Notes under the pieces: generated by a model
Told to the model about the DNA's origin: nothing
The model's database searches: none
Seen by the model: only the letters and a program-made list of their open reading frames with translations
Assembly (NCBI RefSeq): GCF_004339015.1
Contig: NZ_SMFQ01000005.1
Location: 558,001 to 622,000, forward strand
DNA length: 64,000 nt
From: Cocleimonas flava
GTDB lineage: Bacteria > Pseudomonadota > Gammaproteobacteria > Thiotrichales > Thiotrichaceae
Reading direction: 5' to 3'
Shown: positions 53,046 through 61,900 of the stretch, piece after piece
Position numbering within the stretch: position 1 is the stretch's first letter
Layout of the letters: every line of letters starts with the position of its first letter
Program-made: the position numbers and the translations under genes

Positions 53046-53394
53046 AGGTCTCGTCTCTTAATATCTGAAAAATAAGTCAACGTTATAAATTAATGCTCAC
53101 AAACCTTTCTTCAAAGTTAATTTAGTCGACAAATCTTTTATACCGCCTTTTTATAAAGCTGTCACTATTTTGTAATTAATTTGTAAATGTTGTTGTAAAT
53201 ATTTGCATTATACTCAAACCGCACTAGAATATAATGATCAACAAAATTGAAAATAATAAGTCAATACAATCGGTGCAGTTGCTTGCTTCAAAAGAAGGAC
53301 CTGAATCAAAACACTATAACTAGCTTTATCAAATATAAATCCCGAGCTTAGTTAATTTAAATAGTCATACGAACAAGACGAATAGGAGTCAGAA
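53046..53394. other. Divergent region between lactonase and SDR genes
   Basis: This 349-base gap carries a phased TTGTAA array (53170-53198). A 29-codon frame at 53234-53323 starts MINKIENNKSIQSVQLLASK; it has no ribosome site and may be the start of a lost gene. No other feature stands out. Confidence 0.45.
53170..53198. promoter_or_regulatory. Phased TTGTAA array, lactonase/SDR side
   Basis: TTGTAA begins at 53170, 53181 and 53193 (spacing 11 and 12), followed by TTTGCA at about 53202. It is about 125 bases from the lactonase start and 200 from the SDR start. Fourth array of the island. Confidence 0.55.
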
Positions 53395-54141
53395 ATGAAT
53401 ATGAAAGGAAAAACAGCAATCGTAACAGGCGGCGGACGTGACATCGGACGCGCATGTGTGATGCGTTTAGCAGAAGCCGGAGCAAATGTAGTAATCAACT
53501 ACCACAGTAGTAGCGAAGGCGCTGACTCTGCCGTATCAGAAATTGAAGCTGCCGGCGGAAAAGCAATTGCCATGCAGGGCGACATGACAAATCAGGCAGA
53601 TGTTGACGCATTGGTTGCTAAAACCGTTGAAACATTCGGCAGCATTGATTCATTAATCCACGTAACAGGTGGTTTAGTAGCTCGTAAGACAACCGAAGAA
53701 TCAACACTTGAACATTGGAACACAGTAATGTCTTTGAACTTAACGTCATTATTCATGACCGTTAAAGCGTGTACTCCTCACATGGGTGAAGGCAGTTCAA
53801 TCGTTACGTTTGCTTCTCAAGCAGGCCGTGATGGTGGTGGCCCTGGCGCTACAGCTTATGCTGCATCTAAAGGCGCAGTAATGACTTACACACGTGGCCT
53901 GGCAAAAGAATTAGGACCAAAAATTCGCGTAAATTCATTATGCCCAGGCATGATCGATACAGATTTCCACAACATCTTTACCAAAGATGAAGTACGCCAA
54001 CATGTTGCTAATATCACACCATTAAAACGTGAAGGTACTTCTGAAGAAGTAGCCAACCTAACGGTATTCTTAGCCTCAGATGAAGCATCTTTCATGACTG
54101 GAAATAACGTTGATATCAATGGCGGCATTTCTTTCTCTTAA
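53395..54141 (+). CDS. Short-chain dehydrogenase/reductase, uronate or aldose type
   Basis: The 248-residue SDR has AIVTGGGRDIGRACVMRL, HVTGGLVARKT (His-Val instead of the usual NNAG), active-site Ser in FASQAGRDGG and YAASKG. The altered NNAG-like motif is a mild oddity. It may oxidise an aldose to the lactone hydrolysed by the SMP-30 enzyme, or reduce 4-deoxy-5-hexoseulose uronate. It is about 180 bases upstream of eda, in the same direction, with a terminator-like hairpin between. Confidence 0.88.
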   Translation: MNMKGKTAIVTGGGRDIGRACVMRLAEAGANVVINYHSSSEGADSAVSEIEAAGGKAIAMQGDMTNQADVDALVAKTVETFGSIDSLIHVTGGLVARKTTEESTLEHWNTVMSLNLTSLFMTVKACTPHMGEGSSIVTFASQAGRDGGGPGATAYAASKGAVMTYTRGLAKELGPKIRVNSLCPGMIDTDFHNIFTKDEVRQHVANITPLKREGTSEEVANLTVFLASDEASFMTGNNVDINGGISFS

Positions 54142-54162
54142 TACCAGAAAAGATCAAGTTGA

Positions 54163-54212
54163 GGGGGCGTGATTAATACAATCACACCCCCCTACTTTGA
54201 GGCACTTTTTTT
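54163..54212 (+). terminator. Hairpin with C-rich repeat, copy 10
   Basis: GGGGGCGTGATT and AATCACACCCCC pair (one bulge), and the second arm continues into the C-rich core CCCCCCTACTTTGAGGCAC and seven T. This copy has gained a left arm that gives a true stem-loop terminator. Confidence 0.8.
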
Positions 54213-54320
54213 CGCATTTACAAATCCATACCCTTCGACCCATTACTTGCCAAGTGATTGTTAAATGAGTCGTTAAATTAAAATCAATAGAAGCATTCAT
54301 TCAGCAAAAGGCAGAACCTA

Positions 54321-54962
54321 ATGAGCAATAACGTATTATCACCACAAGAGATAATGACTCTCTCTCCTATCATTCCTGTCATAGAAATTGAAGATGTCTC
54401 GCAATCAATTGATTTGGCAAATGCCTTGATAGCAGGTGGAATAAATGTGTTAGAAATTACACTGAGAACACCCGCAGCAATGGACGCAATAAGCCTGCTC
54501 GCGAAGGAAGTTCCCTCAGCAGTGGTCGGCGCAGGGACGGTTTTAAACCCTAATGATTTAGCAAAAGTCCGGGATGCTGGCGCGTCATTCGCTATTAGCC
54601 CAGGCTGTACTGACTCATTATTACAAAGTGCAAAAGACATTAACTTCCCACTTATACCGGGCGTTTCAACAGGCTCAGAAATAATGAATGGACTTGATTT
54701 AGGTTACACTCACTTCAAGCTATTCCCAGCAACTAGCGTTGGTGGAATACCTTTATTGAAATCATTTTCTGGCCCATTCCAACAAGCAAAGTTCTGCCCT
54801 ACTGGTGGAATCAATGAAAACAATTACCTGGATTTTCTAGCTTTAGAAAATGTATTGTGTGCAGGCGGCAGCTGGGTTGCGCCTACGAAATTAGTCAAAT
54901 CTGGCGACTTTAATAAAATCACTGAAATAACCGCATCGGCATTAGCAAAATTCAAAAACTAG
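54321..54962 (+). CDS. eda: KDPG/KHG aldolase
   Basis: The 213-residue class I aldolase has VLEITLRTPAA (catalytic Glu), GAGTVLNPNDL, YTHFKLFPA (Schiff-base Lys) and KFCPTGGINENN. It cleaves KDPG made by KdgK to pyruvate and glyceraldehyde-3-phosphate. It completes the UxuA-KdgK-Eda route in this window. Confidence 0.96.
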   Translation: MSNNVLSPQEIMTLSPIIPVIEIEDVSQSIDLANALIAGGINVLEITLRTPAAMDAISLLAKEVPSAVVGAGTVLNPNDLAKVRDAGASFAISPGCTDSLLQSAKDINFPLIPGVSTGSEIMNGLDLGYTHFKLFPATSVGGIPLLKSFSGPFQQAKFCPTGGINENNYLDFLALENVLCAGGSWVAPTKLVKSGDFNKITEITASALAKFKN

Positions 54963-54966
54963 AAAA

Positions 54967-54995
54967 TCACCCCCCTACTTTCATGGGCTTTTTTT
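54967..54995 (+). terminator. C-rich terminator-like repeat, copy 11
   Basis: TCACCCCCCTACTTTCATGG is followed by GC and seven T, four bases after the eda stop. The stem is short, so it is called a terminator from position. Confidence 0.75.
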
Positions 54996-55204
54996 CAGAA
55001 TCAAACTGATGAAACTTTAGCTTTAGACATCCCTAATACTTATCCATCGGTAATGTTCAGCATTTCACCGGTGGATATTTATGTACCTTGTGACTCCACA
55101 AATACACGCTTGTCATCATTCCTTAACAATTTGTTAATATAAGTGAAACATTCCATACCTATTATCGCCGAGGATTAACTCACCACATCAATCAGGGAAC
55201 GTTC

Positions 55205-56482
55205 ATGAACATAAAAAACATAAAATTGTTATTGATTCTAACTTCAACTCTTATGCTTGCTACAACTAGCCTAAGTCATGCAGACGATACTAAAAAAGCA
55301 CAATTGGGACCTCGTCCTTTTTTCTTAGTCGATAATATGAAGGATGGAGACCTTAAGAAACGCTTAGCAAACTGTCAGAGTAAATCAGACTTTATCCGTT
55401 CTGATTTTTCAATTGGGCACCGCGGTGCTCCGATGCAATTTCCTGAGCACACACTCGAATCTTATAAAGCCGCTGCGACAATGGGAGCAGGAATTGTAGA
55501 GTGTGACGTTACATTCACTAAAGACAAAGAATTGGTTTGTCGCCACTCACAATGTGATTTACATACGACAACCAATATTCTGGAAACACCACTAGCAAGC
55601 AAATGCTCTGTGCCTTTCACTCCTTATAATGCTGAAACTGGCGCAAATGCTACTGCAAAATGTTGCGCCAGTGATATCACATTAGCAGAATTCAAAACAC
55701 TGAAAGGCAAAATGGATGCGTCAAATAAAAAAGCGACTACAGTTGCGGAGTATTTGAATGGCACACCTAAGTGGCGTACCGATTTATATGCTACACGCGG
55801 TACATTAATGACCCACAAAGAGAGTATCTCGTTATTTAAAAAACTTGGTGTAAAAATGACACCCGAACTTAAATCAGCAGATGTAAAAATGCCTTACATG
55901 GGCAAGTATTCTCAACAAGACTACGCTCAACAAATGATCAATGAATACAAAGAAGCCAATGTATCGCCAGACAATGTCTTTCCACAATCCTTTAATCTTG
56001 AGGATGTTAAGTACTGGATTGAGAAAGAACCTGATTTTGCCAAACAAGCCGTGTATTTAGATGATCGATATGACGGGAAATCATTTGATCACCGCTCACC
56101 AGCTACCTGGAGTCCTAGCATGGATAAATTAGTCGCTGACGGAGTGAAAATTATCGCACCACCATTATGGGTTTTGCTCGACACTGACGACAGTGGCAAG
56201 ATAATTCCATCTGTATATGCAAAAGAGGCAAAAACTGCAGGTCTGAAAATTATCGCCTGGTCATTAGAACGTTCTGGCAATCTAAGCAGCGATGATGGAA
56301 CAGCAGGTGGTTGGTATTACCAATCAATTAACGGCACAAAAAGCGACAAACCAGGTGTAATTAAGAACGAAGGTGACGTATTGACTGTACTGGATGTCTT
56401 AGCCAAAGATGTGGGGGCAATTGGCGTATTCAGTGATTGGCCTGCAACAACGACCTTTTACGCAAACTGCTCGGCTATGTAA
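55205..56482 (+). CDS. Exported glycerophosphodiester phosphodiesterase
   Basis: The 425-residue protein has a signal peptide (cleavage near LSHA) and the GDPD motifs [23 protein letters not shown] and [21 protein letters not shown], with catalytic His, Glu and Asp residues. It is longer than GlpQ (about 330-360), with Cys-containing insertions ([16 protein letters not shown]) that may form disulfides in the periplasm. It hydrolyses glycerophosphodiesters to glycerol-3-phosphate and alcohol. It is unrelated to the uronate genes upstream. Confidence 0.9.
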   Translation: MNIKNIKLLLILTSTLMLATTSLSHADDTKKAQLGPRPFFLVDNMKDGDLKKRLANCQSKSDFIRSDFSIGHRGAPMQFPEHTLESYKAAATMGAGIVECDVTFTKDKELVCRHSQCDLHTTTNILETPLASKCSVPFTPYNAETGANATAKCCASDITLAEFKTLKGKMDASNKKATTVAEYLNGTPKWRTDLYATRGTLMTHKESISLFKKLGVKMTPELKSADVKMPYMGKYSQQDYAQQMINEYKEANVSPDNVFPQSFNLEDVKYWIEKEPDFAKQAVYLDDRYDGKSFDHRSPATWSPSMDKLVADGVKIIAPPLWVLLDTDDSGKIIPSVYAKEAKTAGLKIIAWSLERSGNLSSDDGTAGGWYYQSINGTKSDKPGVIKNEGDVLTVLDVLAKDVGAIGVFSDWPATTTFYANCSAM

Positions 56483-56487
56483 TCAAT

Positions 56488-56549
56488 AAAAAAATGCCTA
56501 TAAGTAGGGAGGTGTGTATGTTTACTACCCTACTTTGAGGCACTTTTTT
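56488..56549. repeat. C-rich repeat, paired but degenerate form (copy 12)
   Basis: A left arm AAAAAAATGCCTATAAGTAG and GGAGGTG faces a right arm CTACCCTACTTTGAGGCAC and T run, with several mismatches. It follows the GDPD stop and can act as bidirectional terminator. The spacer and mismatches show decay from a symmetrical form such as the one at 37476. Confidence 0.75.
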
Positions 56550-56576
56550 AGAGATTAGAAGTGCTATGATCACCAT

Positions 56577-57107
56577 ATGCATCAACTACTACTCAACCGC
56601 GATATTTATGACGAAGTCATGGAAAAGCGCCTGCCAGAGGCACGACGCTTTGCCTGGATTGTGACTGCAGACATTAAAGATTTACATTTAGATACAGGGC
56701 ATGGATTCGAGCCCTTACTGGCACTCTTATCTCGTTTAGTAGAGAGCGGCGTTGGTGTTCGCTTAATACATGCCAAGGAACCCGGACCACGCTTCAGAAA
56801 ACACTTCGATGATTACCCCGAATTATTTGAAAGCGAGTTATTTGATCGTATTCTCTGCCCGCGTGTTCATACCAAAGCCATTATTATTGACGGTATAGGT
56901 GCATTTGTCGGTAGTGCAAATCTAACCGGCGCAGGACTTGGCGCTAAACATAAAGACAGTCGTAATTTTGAAGCAGGATTTTGGTTTGAAGATCGCGAAC
57001 AACTGACTGAGTTGATGGCATGGGTAGATTCACTCTACCTTGGCGAACAATGTGGCAATTGCCGCAGGCGAGATTACTGCCCAGATCCTATTGATGAGAT
57101 GAATTAA
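56577..57107 (+). CDS. Single-HKD phospholipase D-like protein
   Basis: The 176-residue protein has one HKD motif, HTKAIIIDGIGAFVGSANLTGAG, and a C-terminal Cys cluster CGNCRRRDYCPDP that may bind zinc. One HKD per chain implies a homodimer, as in Nuc-type nucleases and some PLD helpers. No signal peptide is visible, so a cytoplasmic nuclease or phosphodiesterase is possible. Function not established. Confidence 0.85.
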   Translation: MHQLLLNRDIYDEVMEKRLPEARRFAWIVTADIKDLHLDTGHGFEPLLALLSRLVESGVGVRLIHAKEPGPRFRKHFDDYPELFESELFDRILCPRVHTKAIIIDGIGAFVGSANLTGAGLGAKHKDSRNFEAGFWFEDREQLTELMAWVDSLYLGEQCGNCRRRDYCPDPIDEMN

Positions 57108-57150
57108 ACCCTTCAACAAAAGACTTTATCTTCGTTTTTAAAAATGGAAG

Positions 57151-57181
57151 AAAAAAACGCCTATAAGTGGGGAGGTGCCTT
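57151..57181 (-). repeat. C-rich repeat, single copy in reverse orientation (copy 13)
   Basis: Seven A then CGCCTATAAGTGGGGAGGTG on the plus strand, so the minus strand reads as the C-rich core and T run. It is the only lone copy facing left. It follows the PLD-like gene. Confidence 0.7.
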
Positions 57182-57327
57182 TCAATATAATTAAATACCA
57201 ATATTTGCCAGATTTTCAAAATTAAATCGGAAATAAACACAATAGACCTGAAAATAGAGACAAACGGCCTAAATAAACACTCCAGAAATTACTTAGAGGT
57301 ATATACTGCACAAAAATACCCTCCCCC

Positions 57328-57347
57328 AAGTTATTACCCAATAACTT
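57328..57347 (+). promoter_or_regulatory. Leader hairpin before the SHOCT-type gene
   Basis: AAGTTATT-ACCC-AATAACTT is a perfect 8-bp stem with a four-base loop, 31 bases upstream of the next ATG. It may be an operator or an RNA leader element. Confidence 0.45.
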
Positions 57348-57377
57348 AACAACTATATTCTTTAAGGAATTCACTCA

Positions 57378-58196
57378 ATGCAACAACTCACTTCCGCTGG
57401 TCAAAATATCGTTAACGATTTGGCGCAACGTTATAACCTTAGTCAAGAAGCCGTTATTTATATGCTAGGAGCCGTCAATCAAGGCGGTGGCAGTATGGCT
57501 CAATTTAATTGCCCAGAACTCGGTGGATCAGGACAATGGATGCGAGGCGGCATGACCATGGTTGGCGACATGTTCAACAATGGTTTGAAAGCAACCGTTG
57601 ATAACCTTTGCAACGAACTATCAAATGCTCTGGCTAATACACAAATGTTTCCACCAGCACCCGTAGGCTCAAGAGCAAGCAATCAATGGTGGCCGGGTGA
57701 TCTTGGCTCTCCATCTAGTAGTGGCGCTCAAAATAATATTCGTTATGCCGTTTTTCCAAATCGACTTGCTATTGAACTTAATGGACAAGTGACAGTGTAT
57801 GACACGCTCGACAACAATATTGGTGGTGTTAGCCAACAGCAAGGCGGCGATACATCGCTTACGTTTAGTAGTCAGTACGGCACCATCGCAGTTGATACTT
57901 TACCGATAATATCAGGCGCGGGAATTGCCCCACAAAAGCAAACTAACTTTGCTCAAGCTTCTGATGTTACCAACCAAAATAGCAATGACAACTTTAGCCC
58001 TGCGAATACAAACAACACTATGCCAGAGCAAATACCAGAGCCAATGCCTAACAACATGAACAATTTGTCAGTAGATGATTCTTCAACAGATGGAATTATT
58101 GCGCTAATTGAAAAGATAGCAAAATTACATGAATCTGGTGCTTTGACTGATGACGAATTCAACACGAAAAAAACTGAACTGCTTTCGCGTATTTAA
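57378..58196 (+). CDS. Hypothetical protein with C-terminal SHOCT domain
   Basis: The 272-residue protein begins with a helical LAQRYNLSQEAVIYMLGAVNQGGGSMAQFN segment, has a central region including MRGGMTMVGDMFN and a Gly/Ser/Asn-rich linker, and ends with a SHOCT-type helical hairpin (IALIEKIAKLHESGALTDDEFNTKKTELLSRI). SHOCT domains are found at the ends of many membrane-linked or oligomeric proteins. No signal peptide is clear. I do not recognise its function. Confidence 0.78.
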   Translation: MQQLTSAGQNIVNDLAQRYNLSQEAVIYMLGAVNQGGGSMAQFNCPELGGSGQWMRGGMTMVGDMFNNGLKATVDNLCNELSNALANTQMFPPAPVGSRASNQWWPGDLGSPSSSGAQNNIRYAVFPNRLAIELNGQVTVYDTLDNNIGGVSQQQGGDTSLTFSSQYGTIAVDTLPIISGAGIAPQKQTNFAQASDVTNQNSNDNFSPANTNNTMPEQIPEPMPNNMNNLSVDDSSTDGIIALIEKIAKLHESGALTDDEFNTKKTELLSRI

Positions 58197-58247
58197 CAGA
58201 AATTTAAATATATTCAGAATAGAACAAGATTTCTCTAAGGTACTACC

Positions 58248-58739
58248 ATGAGTTTTTATGATTTAAGCATTTATGATCCTGCTGGAAACCCGATAAATAT
58301 GTCGGACTTCAACGGCAAAGCAGTGCTTATTGTAAATACCGCGACTAAATGCGGGCTAACACCCCAGTTTGATGGGCTTGAGTCTTTGTATCAAAAGTAC
58401 AAAGACCAAGGCCTGATAGTCTTAGGTTTTCCATGTAATCAGTTTTTAAGTCAATCACCTGAAAGCAACGAAACAGTTGTTGAAGTGTGCAGAATAAATC
58501 ACGGCGTCACTTTTCCGCTCACTGAAAAAATTGATGTTAACGGTGCAGACACTCATCCTATCTTTGTTTATTTGAAGAAAAAACTCGGCGGCATGCTTGG
58601 TAGCACTATAAAATGGAATTTCACAAAATTCCTTATTGCACCTGATGGAAAGCCATACAAACGTTTTAGTCCCAAGACAGAACCGGAAGATCTGGAAGCG
58701 GATATTATTGAAGTGTTAAAAAGCATTCACAATGCTTAA
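58248..58739 (+). CDS. Glutathione peroxidase-like thiol peroxidase
   Basis: The 163-residue protein has the peroxidatic Cys in NTATKCGLTPQFDGLE, FPCNQFLSQSP with the second Cys, and the WNFTKFLI segment, as in GPx-like peroxidases. A Cys-based catalysis with thioredoxin or glutathione is likely. The FLSQSPESNE stretch replaces the usual FGGQEPG loop, a local variation. It follows the SHOCT gene by 50 bases. Confidence 0.93.
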   Translation: MSFYDLSIYDPAGNPINMSDFNGKAVLIVNTATKCGLTPQFDGLESLYQKYKDQGLIVLGFPCNQFLSQSPESNETVVEVCRINHGVTFPLTEKIDVNGADTHPIFVYLKKKLGGMLGSTIKWNFTKFLIAPDGKPYKRFSPKTEPEDLEADIIEVLKSIHNA

Positions 58740-58800
58740 TTTATAGCACCTAATCCCAAACAATTAATTTAGTAACGAAAGAAAGTTACGTAGCTATAAC

Positions 58801-58840
58801 ACAGTCAAACCCCAACTTTTCTTAGAGTTTGACTGTTTGA
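58801..58840 (+). terminator. Intrinsic terminator after the peroxidase gene
   Basis: ACAGTCAAAC and GTTTGACTGT form a perfect 10-bp stem around a 16-base loop, followed by TTTGATAT. It lies 60 bases after the stop. Confidence 0.72.
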
Positions 58841-58912
58841 TATGAAATTTATAGAGCTATCGCCGAGCCTTCTTCCAATTTGATAGAAAAAAACCAAGCT
58901 TCCTCATGCTCA

Positions 58913-61900
58913 TTAGAGTCTTCTAGATACTCTAGCCTGCTGCTGATTGTATCCAATTAACAATAATATCATTGATAACAATACCAACATCCATTCGGAC
59001 AATGTAGGAATTGATGTTGGGGTATAAATAACTGGGGTACTCACTCTATTATCAAGTAAGTTGAATTCCTCAACAACTTCAGAACCATTTAAAGTCTCAG
59101 CTGCTGATGTGGCTTCGTTGATAATAGGCTCACGTGTGGCAAGTTGTGCCTGCGTGATCGTCCTTAAAGCAGTACAAGTGACAGATGAATTTGGAGCGAG
59201 TTCATCAATATCCAGATCAAAATCACTATCTCCCATACAAATCATAGTGTCTGCATCAATATTTTCATCGATCACTTTTAGATTCGCCAAATCCACATTT
59301 CCGGTATTGGTAAATGTAAAGGTATAAGTAATTTCACCCGCTTCTGTGATTACTTCTGGCTCAGCAGTTTTGATCATATTATATGAAGGATTTTGTATAA
59401 CGGGCGTAATGGTGCTGTTATCAGACTCATCTGTTTCTGCAAGTGAAATGATGCCTCCATTTCCATCAGGAGCTGTCGCTACTGATGTTGCAGTATTCTC
59501 TAATGCATCTCCCGCATTAATCTGATCTTGGGTCACTGTTCTCAAAGCGGTACAAGATACTGTTTCTGTGCCAACAGGCAAAGTATCAATAATCGCATCA
59601 GAATTAGCATCGTTGCTACAAGTAAGTGTTCCAGTGTCGATATTGATGTCAGTAATCACTAAATCCGTTAAATCTACATTACCATTATTTGTAAAAATAA
59701 ACTCATACGTGATGACACCTGGCTCAGATATATCCTCAGGGCTTGCAGTCTTGACCATATTAAATGCTGGTGTCTGCGTTATTGGTGTCACTGTACTGTT
59801 ATTTTCCAGATCAGATTCAACAACGTCTATAGTTCCATTAGGGCCTTTCACATTTGCTGTTGCGGTATTGGTTAAATCACTACCTGCGTTAATCTGTTCT
59901 TGAGTCACTTCTCTTGTTGCAGTACATACTTTAGTTGCACCAAGACCCAATGAATCTATACCCGCAATACCGTCACTATCATCGGTACACGCCAAAGTAG
60001 CAGCATCAATATTAAGATCATTTACCGTCAAATTAGTTAACAAAACATTACCTGAATTGGTAAAAGTAAATGTATAGGTAATATTACCCGGTGCTGTTAT
60101 TTCAGCAGGCTCAGCAGTCTTTACCATATCAAAAGCTGGTTGCTGAACGATGCTAGTTGTTACTGAGTTATCAGCGATATTGGTTTCATTGACATCTGTA
60201 ATACCGTCAGGACCTTTGACGTCAGGAGTGGCGGTATTGGTTAAGGCTATTCCAGCATTTATCTGATCTTGAGTAACTGTTCTCGTTGCAGTACATGCTT
60301 TTGTAGTAGCACCTACTTCTAGAACATCAATATTTACAGCCGTATCGCCATCCAGATCTCCCTCACAAACCAGGCTACCCGGATTAATGTCAGCATCCAT
60401 GACTGTCAGATTGGTTAAATCAACATTGCCCGTATTCGTAAAAGTAAAGGTATAGATTAAGCTCCCTGGCGCACTGATATTTTGTGCACTCACCGTTTTA
60501 ACCATATTAAACCCAGCATTTTGATCAACTGTCGTCGTTGCAGTGTTATCTAAGTCATCATCTTCCTCTACAACAACCGGATCACCGTTCGGAAGCGTAT
60601 ATCCTACATTGGCGGTAGGTACTGCTGTGTTCACCAAATCGATGCCAGAGTTAATCTGGTCTTGAGAAATTATTCTTTCAGCAGTACAGCTTTTAGTGTC
60701 TGTGCCCACGATAAGCAATGGAATACTTTCATCAGTATCTGTTTCATCATCATTGGAATCATCATCGTCTTCACAAACTAAAGAACCTGCGTCTATATCA
60801 AGGTCGCTAATACTGAGATCCAATAAATCGATATTACCGGTATTTGTAAATTCAAAGGTATAAGTAATTATTCCGGGTTCTGATATTTCACTTACATTTG
60901 CTGTCTTCACCATATTGTAACTCGGCGATTGAGTGACAGGAGTTTCAGCAGTGTTATCTGTCGTTGAGTTTTCTGTGGCAACATCTGTGCCATTTGGACC
61001 ATAAGCTGTCGGTGTCGCCGTGTTGGTTAGCGTCGTTCCTGCATTGATCTGTTCCTGACTGACTGCGCGAGTAGCTGTACACGATTTCGTCGCCGTGCCT
61101 ACCGGCAATGAATCTATCTGGGTTCCATTCGGACAAACCAGAGCTGAGTCAATATCATCATCAGCAACAGTCAAATTCGTTAACTCCACATTACCCGTAT
61201 TGGTAAATGTAAACGTATAGGTGATGTTACCCGGTGTACTGATGCTCGCAGGACTCGCCGTCTTCACCATATTGTAACTCGGTGATTGACTAACTGTTGT
61301 TTCAGCCGTGTTATCTGCGGTGGAATCTTCTGTGACAACACCTGTGCCATTTGGACCATAAGCTGTCGGTGTCGCCGTGTTGGTTAAGGTCGTTCCTGCA
61401 TTGATCTGTTCCTGACTGACTGCCCGAGTAGCGGTACACGATTGCGTCGCCGTGCCTACCGGTAATGAATCTATCTGGGTTCCATTCGGGCAATCAAGAA
61501 CTGAATCAATATCATTATCAGCAACGGTCAAATTCGTTAACGCCACATTGCCCGTATTGGTAAACGTAAACGTATAGGTGATGTCACCCGGAGAACTGAT
61601 GCTCGCGGGGCTTGCCGTCTTCACCATATTGTAACTCGGTGATTGAGTGACTGATGTTTCAGCCGTGTTATCTGCGGTGGAATCTTCGGTAACAACACCT
61701 GTGCCATTTGGACCATAAGCAATCGGTGTCGCTGTGTTGGTTAAGGTCGTTCCTGCATTGATCTGTTCCTGACTGACTGCACGAGTAGCGGTACACGATT
61801 GCGTCGCTGTGCCTACTGGCAATGAATCTATCTGGGTTCCATTCGGACAAACCAGAGCCGAGTCAATATCATCATCAGCAACGGTCAAATTCGTTAACGC

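Noticed and set aside
53234-53323. 29-codon frame starting MINKIENNKSIQSVQLLASK
   Set aside because: The SIQSVQLLA stretch faintly recalls the start of IclR regulators, but there is no ribosome site and a stop follows. It is mentioned only in the gap note.
54996-55204. Possible Pho box before the GDPD gene
   Set aside because: CTTGTCATCATTCCTTAACA resembles a Pho box only in the first half. The second half does not match, so PhoB control is not claimed.
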